64,000 bases of DNA from positions 31,759,249 through 31,823,248 of the forward strand of contig OZ038423.1 of assembly GCA_964036155.1 (NCBI GenBank). Direction: 5' to 3'. The stretch is from Diploscapter coronatus (taxonomy: Eukaryota > Nematoda > Chromadorea > Rhabditida > Rhabditidae). Numbering within the stretch: position 1 is the first letter of the stretch; every line of letters starts with the position of its first letter. Below are positions 1-12,000 of the stretch, piece after piece. The notes under the pieces are model-generated. The model saw only the letters and a program-made list of their open reading frames with translations, had not been told where the DNA came from and did no database searches. A program made the translations under genes and the position numbers.

Positions 1-3000
1 CCTGAAATTGAGAAGAATAGAGTTTTTTTTGGTTGAACGATCGAGAGAGTGCGTGTTTAAATACCTACAGCTCTGCTTTTGAAACCTACTTGGTGCTGTC
101 ATACGGCTTGTTGCAGACGCAGTGTTTTTTGCCCGGATCGGGTCCCTCGTCGATGTCGTCGATCTCCTCTTTGACCTGTGTCTGCTGCTGCCGTTGCTGC
201 TCACCTTCTTCAGGCTCTTCCGATCTCTTTCCCTTCGGCGGTCGACCTCGTCTCTTGGTTTCATTCTGAAATTTCTCAATAAAAGTTTTATTTAGGCTGC
301 GAGCAATTTTGTCTCAAAACGAAAGGAGAAATAGCCGTGTTTGGAACAAAGCACTCATTTGTGGGACAAGAGTATTGACAGCTTTAATTTTAACTAGATT
401 TCATTATTTTTCTTTTTATAAATTTATACCATCCTTAGATTAATAATTAAAATATCAAAATGTGCTACTAATAGCTTGGGTTTGGAACATATTTCAGAAA
501 ATTGGTATTTTATAGTAGCAATTTGAAAAAGAAAGAACTGGAGATTCAAAATTTCACGAATTTTTTCTCGAGAAGAATCCTCACTTTACAGCCACCGCCG
601 TAATCTCTCGAAGATGACTGAGCCTCCTGGTAGTCCCAGTCCTCGGTTTTGACCACTTCTTCATGCTCGATGTCACCACCGCCGTCTGAAATCACAACAT
701 CAAACGTTGGGACGCGTTTTTCACCGCAAATATCTCTTGTGCGGTGAGTTATTCCAGTCAGTATTTGAATTTACTATCCTTAATAATGGGACGAGAGATA
801 GTGATGAGCGAATTTATGCGGTGGAAAGCGTCTACACAAAATGACTTTTTCAGAATAGATAATTTCAGAATTATTTCAAATTTAACATTAGAGTTACCCC
901 TTCTAACCATGTTAGAGATAAAAATTTAGAATTAGTTAGCACCAGATTTGACGATAATAGTTGTTTAAAGTTTTACCAGCAGTCAAAGAAATCTCGGCCG
1001 GGTCGACACTGCTCTCCTTCGGATCCTTGATCTCCTTGAAATCGCGCAAATCCGATTGGAAACGATTCGTATTCGACTCTGAAAGTTGGCGATTTTTAAA
1101 ACCTTTTTTTCAATAAAATTTGTTTTTTTTCTTGAAATTAATTTCAATAACAAGGAGATTTGCTAAGAAAGCCGAACGAATTTAGGATTATTTGAAACCT
1201 ATAAAATTCGACTTACTCCTGAAGTTAGGCCGTCCTTTGGCTTTTCTCCATGGGGCGAGTAGTCCAACCTAAAAAGTGCGAGAATTATTTACTGCCCGAT
1301 TCTCTTTCAAAATAGTTGAGAAGAAAAATAGCTTCGTGTATCTCCAAGAAGATATTCGTAATCAGATTTTTCAACGAAAAAAAAAAAACAAGACGGTAGA
1401 ACGAATACGGGGTCCAATTTTCCTTTTTTTTTTAATTTGAAGAAGTATATCCAAAATTAATGTTTAAGAATTCACCTGCTCCTCAGCAATGTTTTCGAGT
1501 GCAGTTCGTCGCTTGTTGATCTCCTTTTTGAGTCGCTCGATGTGCGCCGAAATATTCACCTCGTTCGGACTCACCACCACCTTTTTCACCATGTACCTGG
1601 AAACAGGCGTTGTACATTTTCATACCCGCGGGTGCCGCCCGCATAATCGAGATAGCGCGTCTTATCGAGGGAGGAAAAGAGCATGTCTTCTTTCTGTTTC
1701 TTGAAAAGACATGCTATTTCATTCATGCGCGGGTTTGAAAATTTATAAGTCCGCTTGGAAAATTGATATTTTCGATTTTTTAAAATGAGTCTTTGTTAGT
1801 ATATACCCCAATGTTATTGTGAATAGGGCTAGAAAATTCTAGCTGATTTGACAAAAATTAAAAACTTATGCTTTTTACGAATTTTTACTAACAAAGACTA
1901 ATGATTAGAAAACAAAGAGAAATGTTTCAACGGGATTTGATAAGTTATTCAAAGTTTGCGTAGTGATTTGTAATCGGAAAGAAGATTTTTAATTGCGTAG
2001 AAAATCAAAACCAGACTCGCAGAGAAAATAGTGCATCTTTTCGAAAGAGAGATAAAGAAGACATGGTTTTTTACTCTCTTGATATGGCACGCTACTTTTT
2101 CTGCGGGTCGAGTTTCGATCAGGCTTCTCAAAACCTCACCCACCTATTGACCACCGGATTGACCTGAGTGATGGGTCTTTTCACAGCCTGTGCCCGGACG
2201 AAGGTTTGCCCTACCATCCCCGGTCTCATCCAGGTTTGTCCCTGAGTTTGAAGTTGGCGTTCCTGGAAAATTAAAATAATTCCCCTCCAAATCCAGTGCT
2301 AAAGTCACTTTTAGATAAAATTAAAAAACAAAAAAACTAGAATAGAAAGAAACTTGATTTTTACCTGAGGTCGGACAACTACTTGATGTTGTTGAACTTC
2401 TTGTGCCTGATCCGGATCCAACTTCACAGCCACTTGCTTGATCACGTCGTTCAGCATCTGTAAAATAAAGAAAATATAGATTTATCGGTTGATTTTTCGA
2501 CTTTTCAAAGAAAGAAGACTATTCGCAATTTTGTCATAATGAATAGTAAATTTTTCTCAGGAGGAAAAATAATGAAAATAGACTTCTAAAATGCAATCCA
2601 CAACCGCTTAGCAGGGCGTGATAGTGTGTCACATCGAGAGGGAAAGAGAATGTTTTCTATGCTCTCCCGAAAAGATGCACTATTTTCTTCTGCGAGTTGA
2701 ATAGTGGATTGCAGTTTTTGTAAGTCTGATGAAAAATAAAATAGGGGTTTTTTACGAACCACTTTGATTTCCACTTGGTTTGGAGAATCGGTGTCACGCA
2801 GTATCAGATTCTTCGGGTACGAGTCAGCTTCGTGCGAGGCTGAAATTTTAATTTCTCGATTTTTTGTTTTCGGATAAAAAATTACCGTCCCGATTTGGAA
2901 CATATCCCCCTTCTTGCAGGCCAAAGTTTTCTTCCTGAAATATATAAAATTCACAAAAAAATAACATTTTTAATATGTTATATATGTTTCAAATTAAATT

Positions 3001-6000
3001 CAAAAGTTAATAGAAAGCAAATATTTTGTTTATAACTCAATAAAGTATTTAAACAAAATATTCAATTCAAAGTGTCACGTAAAAGATAGTTTTCATATTT
3101 GATTTACCTACGTTTCAGAAAAAAGTTCAACTTAGAACATTTTTTAAAGTAAATAGTTTATTCTCAAATTCTATGCTAATTAAAAGTTGAATTAAAAAAA
3201 ATAACCGACCTCATCCTGGTTCATTTTCTCTTCTTCCTTGGCGATCGCTTCAGAAATTGCGCGGTCCTCATCGTCATTGTTCTCGAAGTCAAAGCGTGCG
3301 CTTTTGGTTTGAAATCTGAAAATTTAGATATTTGAATAGAGTTGAAAGTTTTTTTCTCTTTATAACTCATAAAATCGTAAACCCGATTTACAAGAAATAA
3401 AAAGGGAAAAAAACACCTGAAATCAGAAAATTAACTCGAAAAATAAGCTTTGAACATTCCTATTGAATAAGTAAATTCATCAATGCAATATACCTATGAT
3501 ATGAAATAGAATTCGAAAATTCAAAACATTGAAAGGTGTGTTTCAATTTGTGTCGAACGAATTATAGAAACTTAAAAATATGCATAAATGAAACATATTA
3601 GAAAGGATAAATAACGAAATTTACCTGAAGGTATTCGTTGAATACGGGTAATTGGCACCGATCCTCCTCGGCTGCACGACCGCACCGGGTTGGGCTCGAG
3701 TTTGGCTCTGAGAATTTATTTCTACTTTGAAAATATGATCTGGCCTAGCTATCAAGAGCTTATTTATTAATTTATTTGCAAAAGAATAAATGTCTTTTCG
3801 TTAAAAGTAATTCGTTTGTATTTTCTATCGAATCTCATATGAAACTAACTAGTTTTAAGAGTCTTTCGAAACATATTCATTTCTCATATCATGAAACTTC
3901 TTTAAAAAAGAACCATTTTCAAGTTATTAGTCCATTCCTCCATTTAAGCAAGGAGGATAACGATCTCATGAAATGAATTTGAAATACCCTAGAACAGACA
4001 TGGAAAATTTCGAACCGAGGTTAATCGCATGAAACGAGATAGTGTGTTTTGAAACCTATCTCATTTTTCCTCTTTTGAGAATTAATCTTCAAAAACCCCC
4101 CACCTGATAAGTGATAGTCTGATAGGCAGCCGTGGAGATGGGCGTGGTCTTGGAGACGGTCTGAGTGACGGGGAACACCGTCCGCGCCGTCACAGCTCCG
4201 CCACCACCGATCGATGCCACCGAGGCCTGGCCCTGACCGGCTGCCAACTGCGGAGACGCACCCGTTCGGGCGGTGCTCTGCAAAATTTGCCAACTATTAG
4301 AAGAGGGTTTAGAGGTTCAGAAAAAATATGTTGCACAATTAGTTGAAACGAAAGAAAATTTTGACTGAAAGATTACTAATTGTCCTTTACTGAAATGATA
4401 TACCTACGAATTTGAAACCTCGGATTCTTTTAGAACACATTTAAATCTGTTTTAAAATACCTAGAAAATAATCCAAATATTGGTGAAAGGTGATCGATTA
4501 AGTGATGATACTCAATATTTGACAAATTTCAATGTTTAATTTTCTGTTCGACATATCCGTCAGTAACACGCTATTCCCCCCTTTTTTCAAATTTGCCGCT
4601 GTGTGAAATAGGGAGAGCCCCCTTTCGCGAGCACAATTTTACGCGCCTTTTCCCTTTCTTCTCTCTTTTCTCTTCTATTTCCTCTCAGCTGCCTCCCCCG
4701 CTGGTAAAGACAAAGGAGGGGAAGGGGGAGCAAAACCAGAGCGTGAAAAGTGCACTCCCTCTCTTTCAAGCAGAGAACGAATTGGAAAGAGGAAAATAGT
4801 ACGATTAAAACTGACCGAAGCGATCCTGAGAATCCTCGTGCCGGTTGGCGTCGTTCCGACCACCGATGCACCCGCCGTCGTCCGGATTTTTGGCCCCATT
4901 GCCGAGGCTCTGAAAATTATTTTATTCTTTTTTCGTCTTAAATTTCGTATATTATTCCTGTTGTTATATTCTCCTTGGCAATTCGATATCTGACTCGATA
5001 AAATTTTGAAACGCACCGAAAGAGTTTTTAGTATTAGAAAGATTTTAAAGTTATTTCAGTCATTGTTATCATATCAATTTTGGAAATCAAAAAATCAACG
5101 ATTCTAAAGAAATTTGAAGCTTATAAGCCTGTTCTCTCGATTTCAGAAATTCGTAAAAATTGTGCTACTCATTGCTGCTATTTTGCTTTGGGTAATTCGA
5201 ACGCCTATTTTATAGACCTTTGAAACTTGTCGATCGATTTATTCAATGACCTGAGCAGAGCTTAAGCCATATCGTTCGAGCGTGCCCCTTTAAGTCAAAA
5301 TATTTCACAAAAATTAAAATTCTTACGCTCTAGCCGTTTGGCTCCGCTCCTCGCCGGGCGTGACCGCTCGCAGGTAGGCCGTGCTACCATCGGGCCGTTT
5401 CAGAATCAGCACTTTGTTAGCCTGAAAATTCAATTTGAGGCTTTTGCATATATTTGAAAGTAAATGACCATTTAGTAGTTCTGTTCAACTGTTATCCAGA
5501 AAGAATGAAGCCATCTAATTTTGATAACTTCAAACAAAATAATTTTTGAATTTGTGATGGCATGGCATTGACCCTGGATATCTCAGAGTTTTATAATAAA
5601 AGGATAAAATCTATTTGAAAATTGTCAACTTTCCACGTCAACCCCTCTCCATTCAATCAATCAGCAATATTAGCGAGTGATTTTCTTGACTTCGATCAGA
5701 CGTTGCAACGTTTTGAACTGCGTGAAACGAGATAGTACGCCTTATCAAGAGAAAAAAGCATGCCTTCTTTTCGCCTCTCAAAACTATTCACTATCTCGCT
5801 TTATGCGATTAACTGCGCGGTTCAAAAATGTTGCAGCGTCTGAATTTAGCTCAATATTTCCTCCAAAAACTTTTCGTTATTCTTGGAAAAAATGACTTGT
5901 AACTCGATTTGTTTAACCTACCGGCACAGTGAGGGTCCGAATGGGTTGGCTGATGTGCCTGATTGCGGGCTTCTGCGTCTGGCCGTAGACCGGCTGGGCG

Positions 6001-9000
6001 TCGTACCGGGGAATCACAGGAGGGCCGTCGTCTATTCCATCCGTCACATTGCTCATCTCTGCAAATAACTAAAGCAATTATCGAGTTAACTCGTTAATTG
6101 CGAATAATTATGGTTCGTTAGTTCTTCGGCAACGAAATCTCCGACCTGCTGTTTCGAAACGAGTACTTTTGAAAAGAAGATAATAGTGTTGTTGTCAAAG
6201 AATTAGCGAGTCTAATTAAAGTCAATTAAAGGAATTAGTGAGTGTGATTATCGTAATTAGAATAGAAGGGAAAAGAGAACCCAAGACGATAAATAAACTC
6301 GAAGATGAATTTTTTAAATCGGTGAAAATAGTTGCAAGTTTTCGCTCTGATTATGACAAGGTAACTGTTGATAATTGCAATTGAAATGGTAACTATTATA
6401 GTAAAAACCGATAGAAATCGAAACATATTCCGACAAGATCCACACAAAAGCCGCACTCTGAAAAATGCGTGGATCGAAAAATTCACAATCACACTAATTA
6501 GCTCTAGCGATAATTACCTTAATTGTGCTCGATTTACGACAAAGCGACGATGATTAGCCTAATTAGGCGGGAAAATTATCGATAATTGCCGTGAATTGAT
6601 GAGCGCGTGCCAGTGTACGGAGTGGGGAAGCGTGTGGAGCGATTGCAGAAAACGCAAACATTCAGGCAACCCACAGAAAAGTGGGCGTGGTTGTCAAGCC
6701 AGCTTTCGTTTCGGTTTGAAATCACTCAAAACGCCCGTGGAAAAGTTTACCATTGCGGTTTTCGTGTCAGATTTATTAAGTCGGTGGCGGCTTTTGATAA
6801 ATCGTCACCAAAATAGTCGCGGAAATCAATTAAAATGGGGGTTATTTTGAGTCGCACGAAATGATAAAGTGGGCGTTTTGTTCAGGGTCGTGAGAAAGCT
6901 CGAAATTCAAATATATTGGCGGAGCTAAAACTCTCTGAAAACGCTAATTTAACTTTTCGTGAAACAATTTAGGGTACTTTAACCAGTTTCCCAGGATTTT
7001 ACCTAAAGAAATTGGAAAAAGTACCAAAATGGGTAAAATCTAGGGGCTTCAACGACGATTATAGAGAACACTTTAATAAAAAGTAATATAATTCAACATC
7101 AAAGAGGATAAATCAAGAGAGAAAATTACAAACAAACTAGAGAATCATTTTCGAGTAGTGCGAGGCTCGCCCCAAAAATTGAATACTTTTGCAAAAATGA
7201 GACATTTTTGAAAAGTATCCTAATTTTGAGGAAAAACGCACTTTTGTTCATCAATTTGAATAGACCCAGGTATTTTTCATAGCAATGCCAGCTTGAAAAA
7301 ATAAACGAAAAATTCTAACAAAGATTTAAAAAAAATATTTCAGGTTAATTTGTAAATAGCCGACTAAAGTCTGATATAGAGAAAGTGAAATAATGAGATA
7401 AACAGGAATAATCTAGACGATTAAAGAAATAAGTACCGTAACCTCTAATAAAAGCCTGTTTATTAGAAAGTTATTAAAGTCTCAAGGAGATTGATCTTCT
7501 ATTAAAGATTACGATAATTAAATAGCAGTTATCAGACGATACATTGCAACGATATTTGCGGGAATACCGCTTTCAAAACAAATCACAGTCTTGTAGGTTC
7601 CAGAAAAGTCGATGGACAGAATTTGACAAACCTGAAATATCGTAATCTTTTTCAGTTTTTAAAAATTCTGCGATTATTTAAAATATTTCGCGTTTACATT
7701 CAGACGTTGGGACGTTTGCTTACTTATATTTTTTTGAAAACGACACCAATTCAGAAATTATAAAGTTCGGGGAAAGTTTGCTTTTCAATATAAAATATAA
7801 AAGCCATATCATTTTCAAAGAAAATAAGAAAATCACCAACCTCAACCCGACTCCTGATTTGCATTGGGGAGGACTATCCGGTAAGTGACCATCGGTTTTC
7901 TAGCGGGAACGGCTAAAAATGAGAAATGCTTGTTTCGGAAATTAAATAAATATCTCCCCCTAAAATTCGCATTGCTAGTTAGAACGGTAGCAATCACAAA
8001 ATCAAATAAAAATGATAGCGTGATTAAGTGTCAGATATCAGGTTTTGTTTTAAATCATCGCCAAAGATTGAGCTTATCACTCAAAAAATTTGCTTTTAAA
8101 ATAGGTCAGGCTAGGTAGACATAACCTTTCGAAATTTATAGGTGCATATGTACGTCTACCCCCTCTGGCCTACTTTATTAGCCAAAAGTTCGCAATTTCC
8201 AGATTTAGAAATTCATAAAATCCCCTACCTGTTCCATCCTGCTGCGCATTTCCGTTGGTTGTCAGTGGAGTGGCAACTCCTTGTTGCTGTTGTTGATAGC
8301 CGTGCGGCTGAGTTGCAGGGAGAGTGGTCGTCTGCACAGGAATCAGTTGGCGCGGCGATGGAGTGGCACGGGATTGGATCACCTGAATAATCATTATTGC
8401 ATGTCTTTGCGACTTAGGGGACACCTTCATCAGACGAAAAGAAACTATAGGGGTAGGTACTAGGCGCGAAATCATAGTTATGATTGCGTCTCGAAAAACC
8501 TCAAATTTTGCCAATGTTAAGCTAGGGATACAACTTTTTAAAGAAAATATACAAGGAGTAGATCATATGAGATTTCTAACGATCCTCTTCCCTAGGTTTT
8601 TTTAATATCGATTTTTACCTGCGGCACGAATTTCGCCGTCGGACTCTGATAGGCTGCAGCACGGATCTGACTTTGCGCGTGGGTGGAATATTGCTGCTAA
8701 AAGTCCATTCTTTTTTGTAATTTTGAAGTCATTTTTTAAAAGTAAAACGTTGCTCTACATGCTCATTTTAGCGATGAAGCGTAAAAACTGATCCAATTCA
8801 AACTTTTTTGAGCCTTATTGAAATAACTTTTTCAGCAAAAAATCACTCTCTTAACAACTTGCAAAATTTGTCCTTTCATAATTATTCAATCATTTTGAAA
8901 CTACAGTAATCTTTTGAAGAGTAAAAATACAGCCTCTCTCTCTCTCTCACCTGCAGAAGCATTTGCCGTTGCGTGACCCGATTGTGTTGGAGGCTCGGGT

Positions 9001-12000
9001 TTGTTGGATTTGGTGAGCCGTCGTCTCTCGGCTCGGGTGCGGGGACTCGACGGAGAATTCCAGGCCGACCTCCAGAGGGAGCAGATTGGAAAGGCCGATT
9101 GGGGTTCGCGGCCAGTTGCTGTTGAAGTTGTTTCTGGAAAAAAACGCCCCCATTTTTGACCGATAGCATTTTGTGAGATTAGAAAATTGTTGAAAGACGG
9201 GCTTTGATGCTTATACGTTTCAAGACACTTTGAAATAGCTCGTATGATGAAAGTTACCTATTGCAATAAACCTAATTGAGTTCCGAAAATTTTGCATATT
9301 TCCAAAATGTGTCATACCTGCTGCTGAATCTGCTTGTAGGTGGTTATCGCTCGCGGTGCTGCTGCTGCAGGTTTCTGTTGGAAGCTTGAGGGCGTGACTC
9401 TGGAGTGGGCCTGGGGGTAGTACTGATGGGAGGCACTCGATTGGGATGCGGCCTAGAAAATTGGTCAATTCGAATTTTGAACCAAGTTTAAATATTTTAA
9501 CTCTAAGGTTTTCAGAAATCACAAATCCCGTAGAGCAAAATAAAAATGATTTAAATGTCTTAAATTTTTGAAATTGGCAAGTGTTCAAAATTTTCAAAAC
9601 TACCTGAGACTGATACTGATATCCACTGATTTGGGGCGAATTGATGCCCAAGTTGTAGGACTGAGGCAATCGGCGAGTCAACTGCATCGTCTGACGAGAA
9701 GCGTAAATGATGGGGGAAGCTTGGGCCTGAAAATTTCAATTTTTGCCACTTTGAAAACAAATTACTGCGACTTTTGTGAATCGATTTCAGTACACGCAAC
9801 TTTGAAACTTATCCGAAATTTAGAAAATAATAACAATTTCCAAACCTGTAATTGAGGCATGGATGAAGTGGGAGAGACCTGATGCTGCACTTGATAGCCA
9901 TGGAAGTTCGAGGAAGAGGGAACCATTCTGAAAAGGAATTTTGTCCTTGATATTCTATGTTTCAAAGCTTTCTCATATTGAATTAAAAGGCCCCAAATCA
10001 ATGTTTTGAATTGCCAAACTCGTAAAATATTCAAAATTTCTTGTTATTTATAAAATCGTGCAAATTATACGTTTCAAAACTTTCTCAGCATTTTCAACAA
10101 ATTGTAATTCGTGATCCTTCCAGCTCTTTCATAAATAATCCCAAAAATAGGCTCCGGGTCGACTCCCCACTCTCCAAAAACTCGTTGAGTGATAAAACAT
10201 AGTGGTTGCTTCAAAAAGTGGGGGGAGTCGGCCCGGAGCCCCAAAATAGCCTTCCCAGAATATTGAAAGAGTTTAACGAGTTTACTCAAGCTAATCTGGA
10301 GCATGCATATTAAAAATCTTACCTCGTCTGTATTTGGTATCTTGGTTCAATCTGCTGTGGCTGCGTCGTCTGGGCAGTCTCATAATACTCGATCGCCGGA
10401 GGTGCTTCTATTTCCTCGTGTACCGGAGCGTACAACTTCCTTGCCCAATAGTCTCTGAACATTTAAAATTTTTAAAACAAATTTTAGGGAAGTTTTATAT
10501 CTGGACGATTCAAAACTTGTCAATAGCGTTTGTGCTTGTGATTATAGAAGATAGTAGTAAAAGTTCAAATTTGAGCTTTACCTATTTTCTGAAGGTTTCT
10601 ATTCAAAATAAAAGATTCAAAAGTGCTTCAGAAAGAGCATTTCTTTCCGAAAGTTCAACAGACAATGCGTGGGATAAAATGTTGAGTTCTGATTAGCGTG
10701 GACTGAACATTTTCAAGAAAACAAACGTACCTGATTTCATGCAGCTTCAGCTCGATTCCATCGAACCACTCCTCTTTGACCTCCCTCAGCTTCGGTCCCC
10801 GTGCGCTCCTCCTTCGTTTCGTCGTCTTTTTGTAGCCGTCCTGTAAATCTCCCTTATAAAAATTCAAGATTTAAAATAACAGATTAAAAACTAGCATGAA
10901 AGTAAAATTTCAGGTTACTTTGATTTTCGTAGGATAAAATTTTTAAAATGAGTATTTTGAATACCGTTTCATCAGCGTCCTGATCATCCTCCAACGGAAA
11001 CACCTCAATCCGCAACTTGTACCTGAAAATTATAAAATTACAATAAGCTTTAGGTTTTCAGGTTTTTTTTAATAGAAAAGATATCTATTCTTCGGGACTA
11101 GTTTTCAATGAAAATTTAGTTATTTTTCATAAAAAAATTTAAAACTTATTCATTGAAGTTCTTTCTTACAGGTTACAAAAGAATGCTTCAAATTTGAAAA
11201 GAAAATTAAGCAAAGCATTTCTAAAAATAAAAAGCTCTAAAAAAAAGGCTATAAAACTATGCCTTTCATAGGTGCCATAGGGCGGGAACTCCCTGTGAGC
11301 GACGGTTTCCCTCCTCTCGTCCCTGTCGATCAAATGATGCACGACGCGGCGATCAGGATCCTGAAAATTCGAGAAATGTTTCAAAATTATACTATATATT
11401 TGAATCAAATTAACTTCTAGTTCCGCTTTTTCTCATCCTTCTCTCATGTCTATAGAAATTTCCCAATAATATTCACCTTACAATTAGGCTTGTTTCAAAT
11501 TACAAAAGGAGTAGGTTGCAAAATCATAATAATTGGTTCAAAAGTTATCATGTGTAATTTTTAACGCATTAGTGGTCCTAATTTCTAGAAACTGATAAGT
11601 TTTTTCATACTAAAATTTTTAAAAATAGGCCACGCCTAGAAAACCTCTAAAAAAAAGTCGGACTTACATCGTCTTCCGGATGCATGTCCGTCCATCTGAT
11701 TGAGTACCAGAGAATTTTGAGCTGAAGCGCAATGGCATGAAGCGAGTTGGAGTGCAGAGTTCGCCATCTGAAATAAAATAAGTTACAAAGAACTTCCATA
11801 AATCGGAAAAATCAGATGATCTTGTTGTTTTGTTGGTCGCTTTAAATTAATGATTTATCCAACGTTAAAAATCATCTTTCTAAAGATAATATCATTTACT
11901 TAAAAATGTGCACTTGATAGGCTTCAAAGAAGATTTTAAAGCCTCGATTGTAGTGAAAAATATCTAATTAAAAAGGCTAAAATCACCGATTTTCTAGTCA

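Larger units (their letters stand above)
90..1268 (-). other. nurf-1: nurf-1 exons 48-51: AT-hook and start of C-terminal PHD finger
   Basis: Exons 1217-1268, 977-1078, 585-685 and 90-265. Exon 48 has a weak AT-hook-like AKGRPNF. Exon 51 has a clear AT-hook, RRGRPPKGKR, then Glu/Gln-rich sequence and CVCNKPYDSTK, the opening Cys-x-Cys of the PHD finger that in BPTF reads H3K4 methylation next to the bromodomain. Exon 51 ends at base 90 with a GTAGGT donor in phase 2; the next exon is beyond the window. Confidence 0.9.
1476..6058 (-). other. nurf-1: nurf-1 exons 37-47: Thr/Gln-rich C-terminal half, possible internal start
   Basis: Exons: 5922-6058, 5327-5421, 4816-4909, 4104-4277, 3625-3707, 3210-3315, 2886-2934, 2760-2839, 2365-2457, 2144-2262, 1476-1596. 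Exon 37 opens with AG then ATG (6054-6056) right after a TTTGCAG acceptor. The same exon can therefore continue the long form in frame or begin a C-terminal isoform. Exon 42 contains KSARFDFENNDDEDRAISEA, similar to BPTF sequence upstream of the C-terminal PHD fingers. Exons 45-47 contain a conserved VIKQVAVKLDPDQAQEV block and a Lys/Arg-rich helix before the AT-hook. Several of these introns contain inverted-repeat elements. Confidence 0.86.
6059..8228 (-). other. Long nurf-1 intron 36, possible isoform boundary
   Basis: A 2.17 kb gap separates exon 36 from exon 37, far longer than most introns of this gene. I see no full-length-isoform exon in it. It does contain a splice-flanked short open segment (7573-7631) followed by an AATAAA on the minus strand. 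Nearer exon 37 it contains three GGGCG-type boxes (6681-6690, 6731-6740 on the other strand, 6869-6880). Together these could mark the 3' end of an N-terminal isoform and the promoter of a C-terminal one, as known for C. elegans nurf-1. This is inference. Confidence 0.4.
8229..10840 (-). other. nurf-1: nurf-1 exons 29-36: Gln-rich, low-complexity middle
   Basis: Exons: 10731-10840, 10323-10454, 9846-9927, 9604-9726, 9318-9452, 8951-9133, 8619-8696, 8229-8382. Exon 29 is basic (KRRRSARG). The rest is rich in Gln, Ser, Pro and Tyr, with runs such as QIQQQ, KQLQQQLAANPN and YQQQQQ, typical of the disordered transactivation-like region of BPTF. Exon 36 ends in phase 1 and joins exon 37 in frame, so a full-length transcript across the 2.2 kb gap is possible. 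Confidence 0.87.

Noticed and set aside
9220..9687. 155-codon minus-strand open frame
   Set aside because: It is a read-through of nurf-1 exons 32-33 and the intron between them, partly in the wrong frame.
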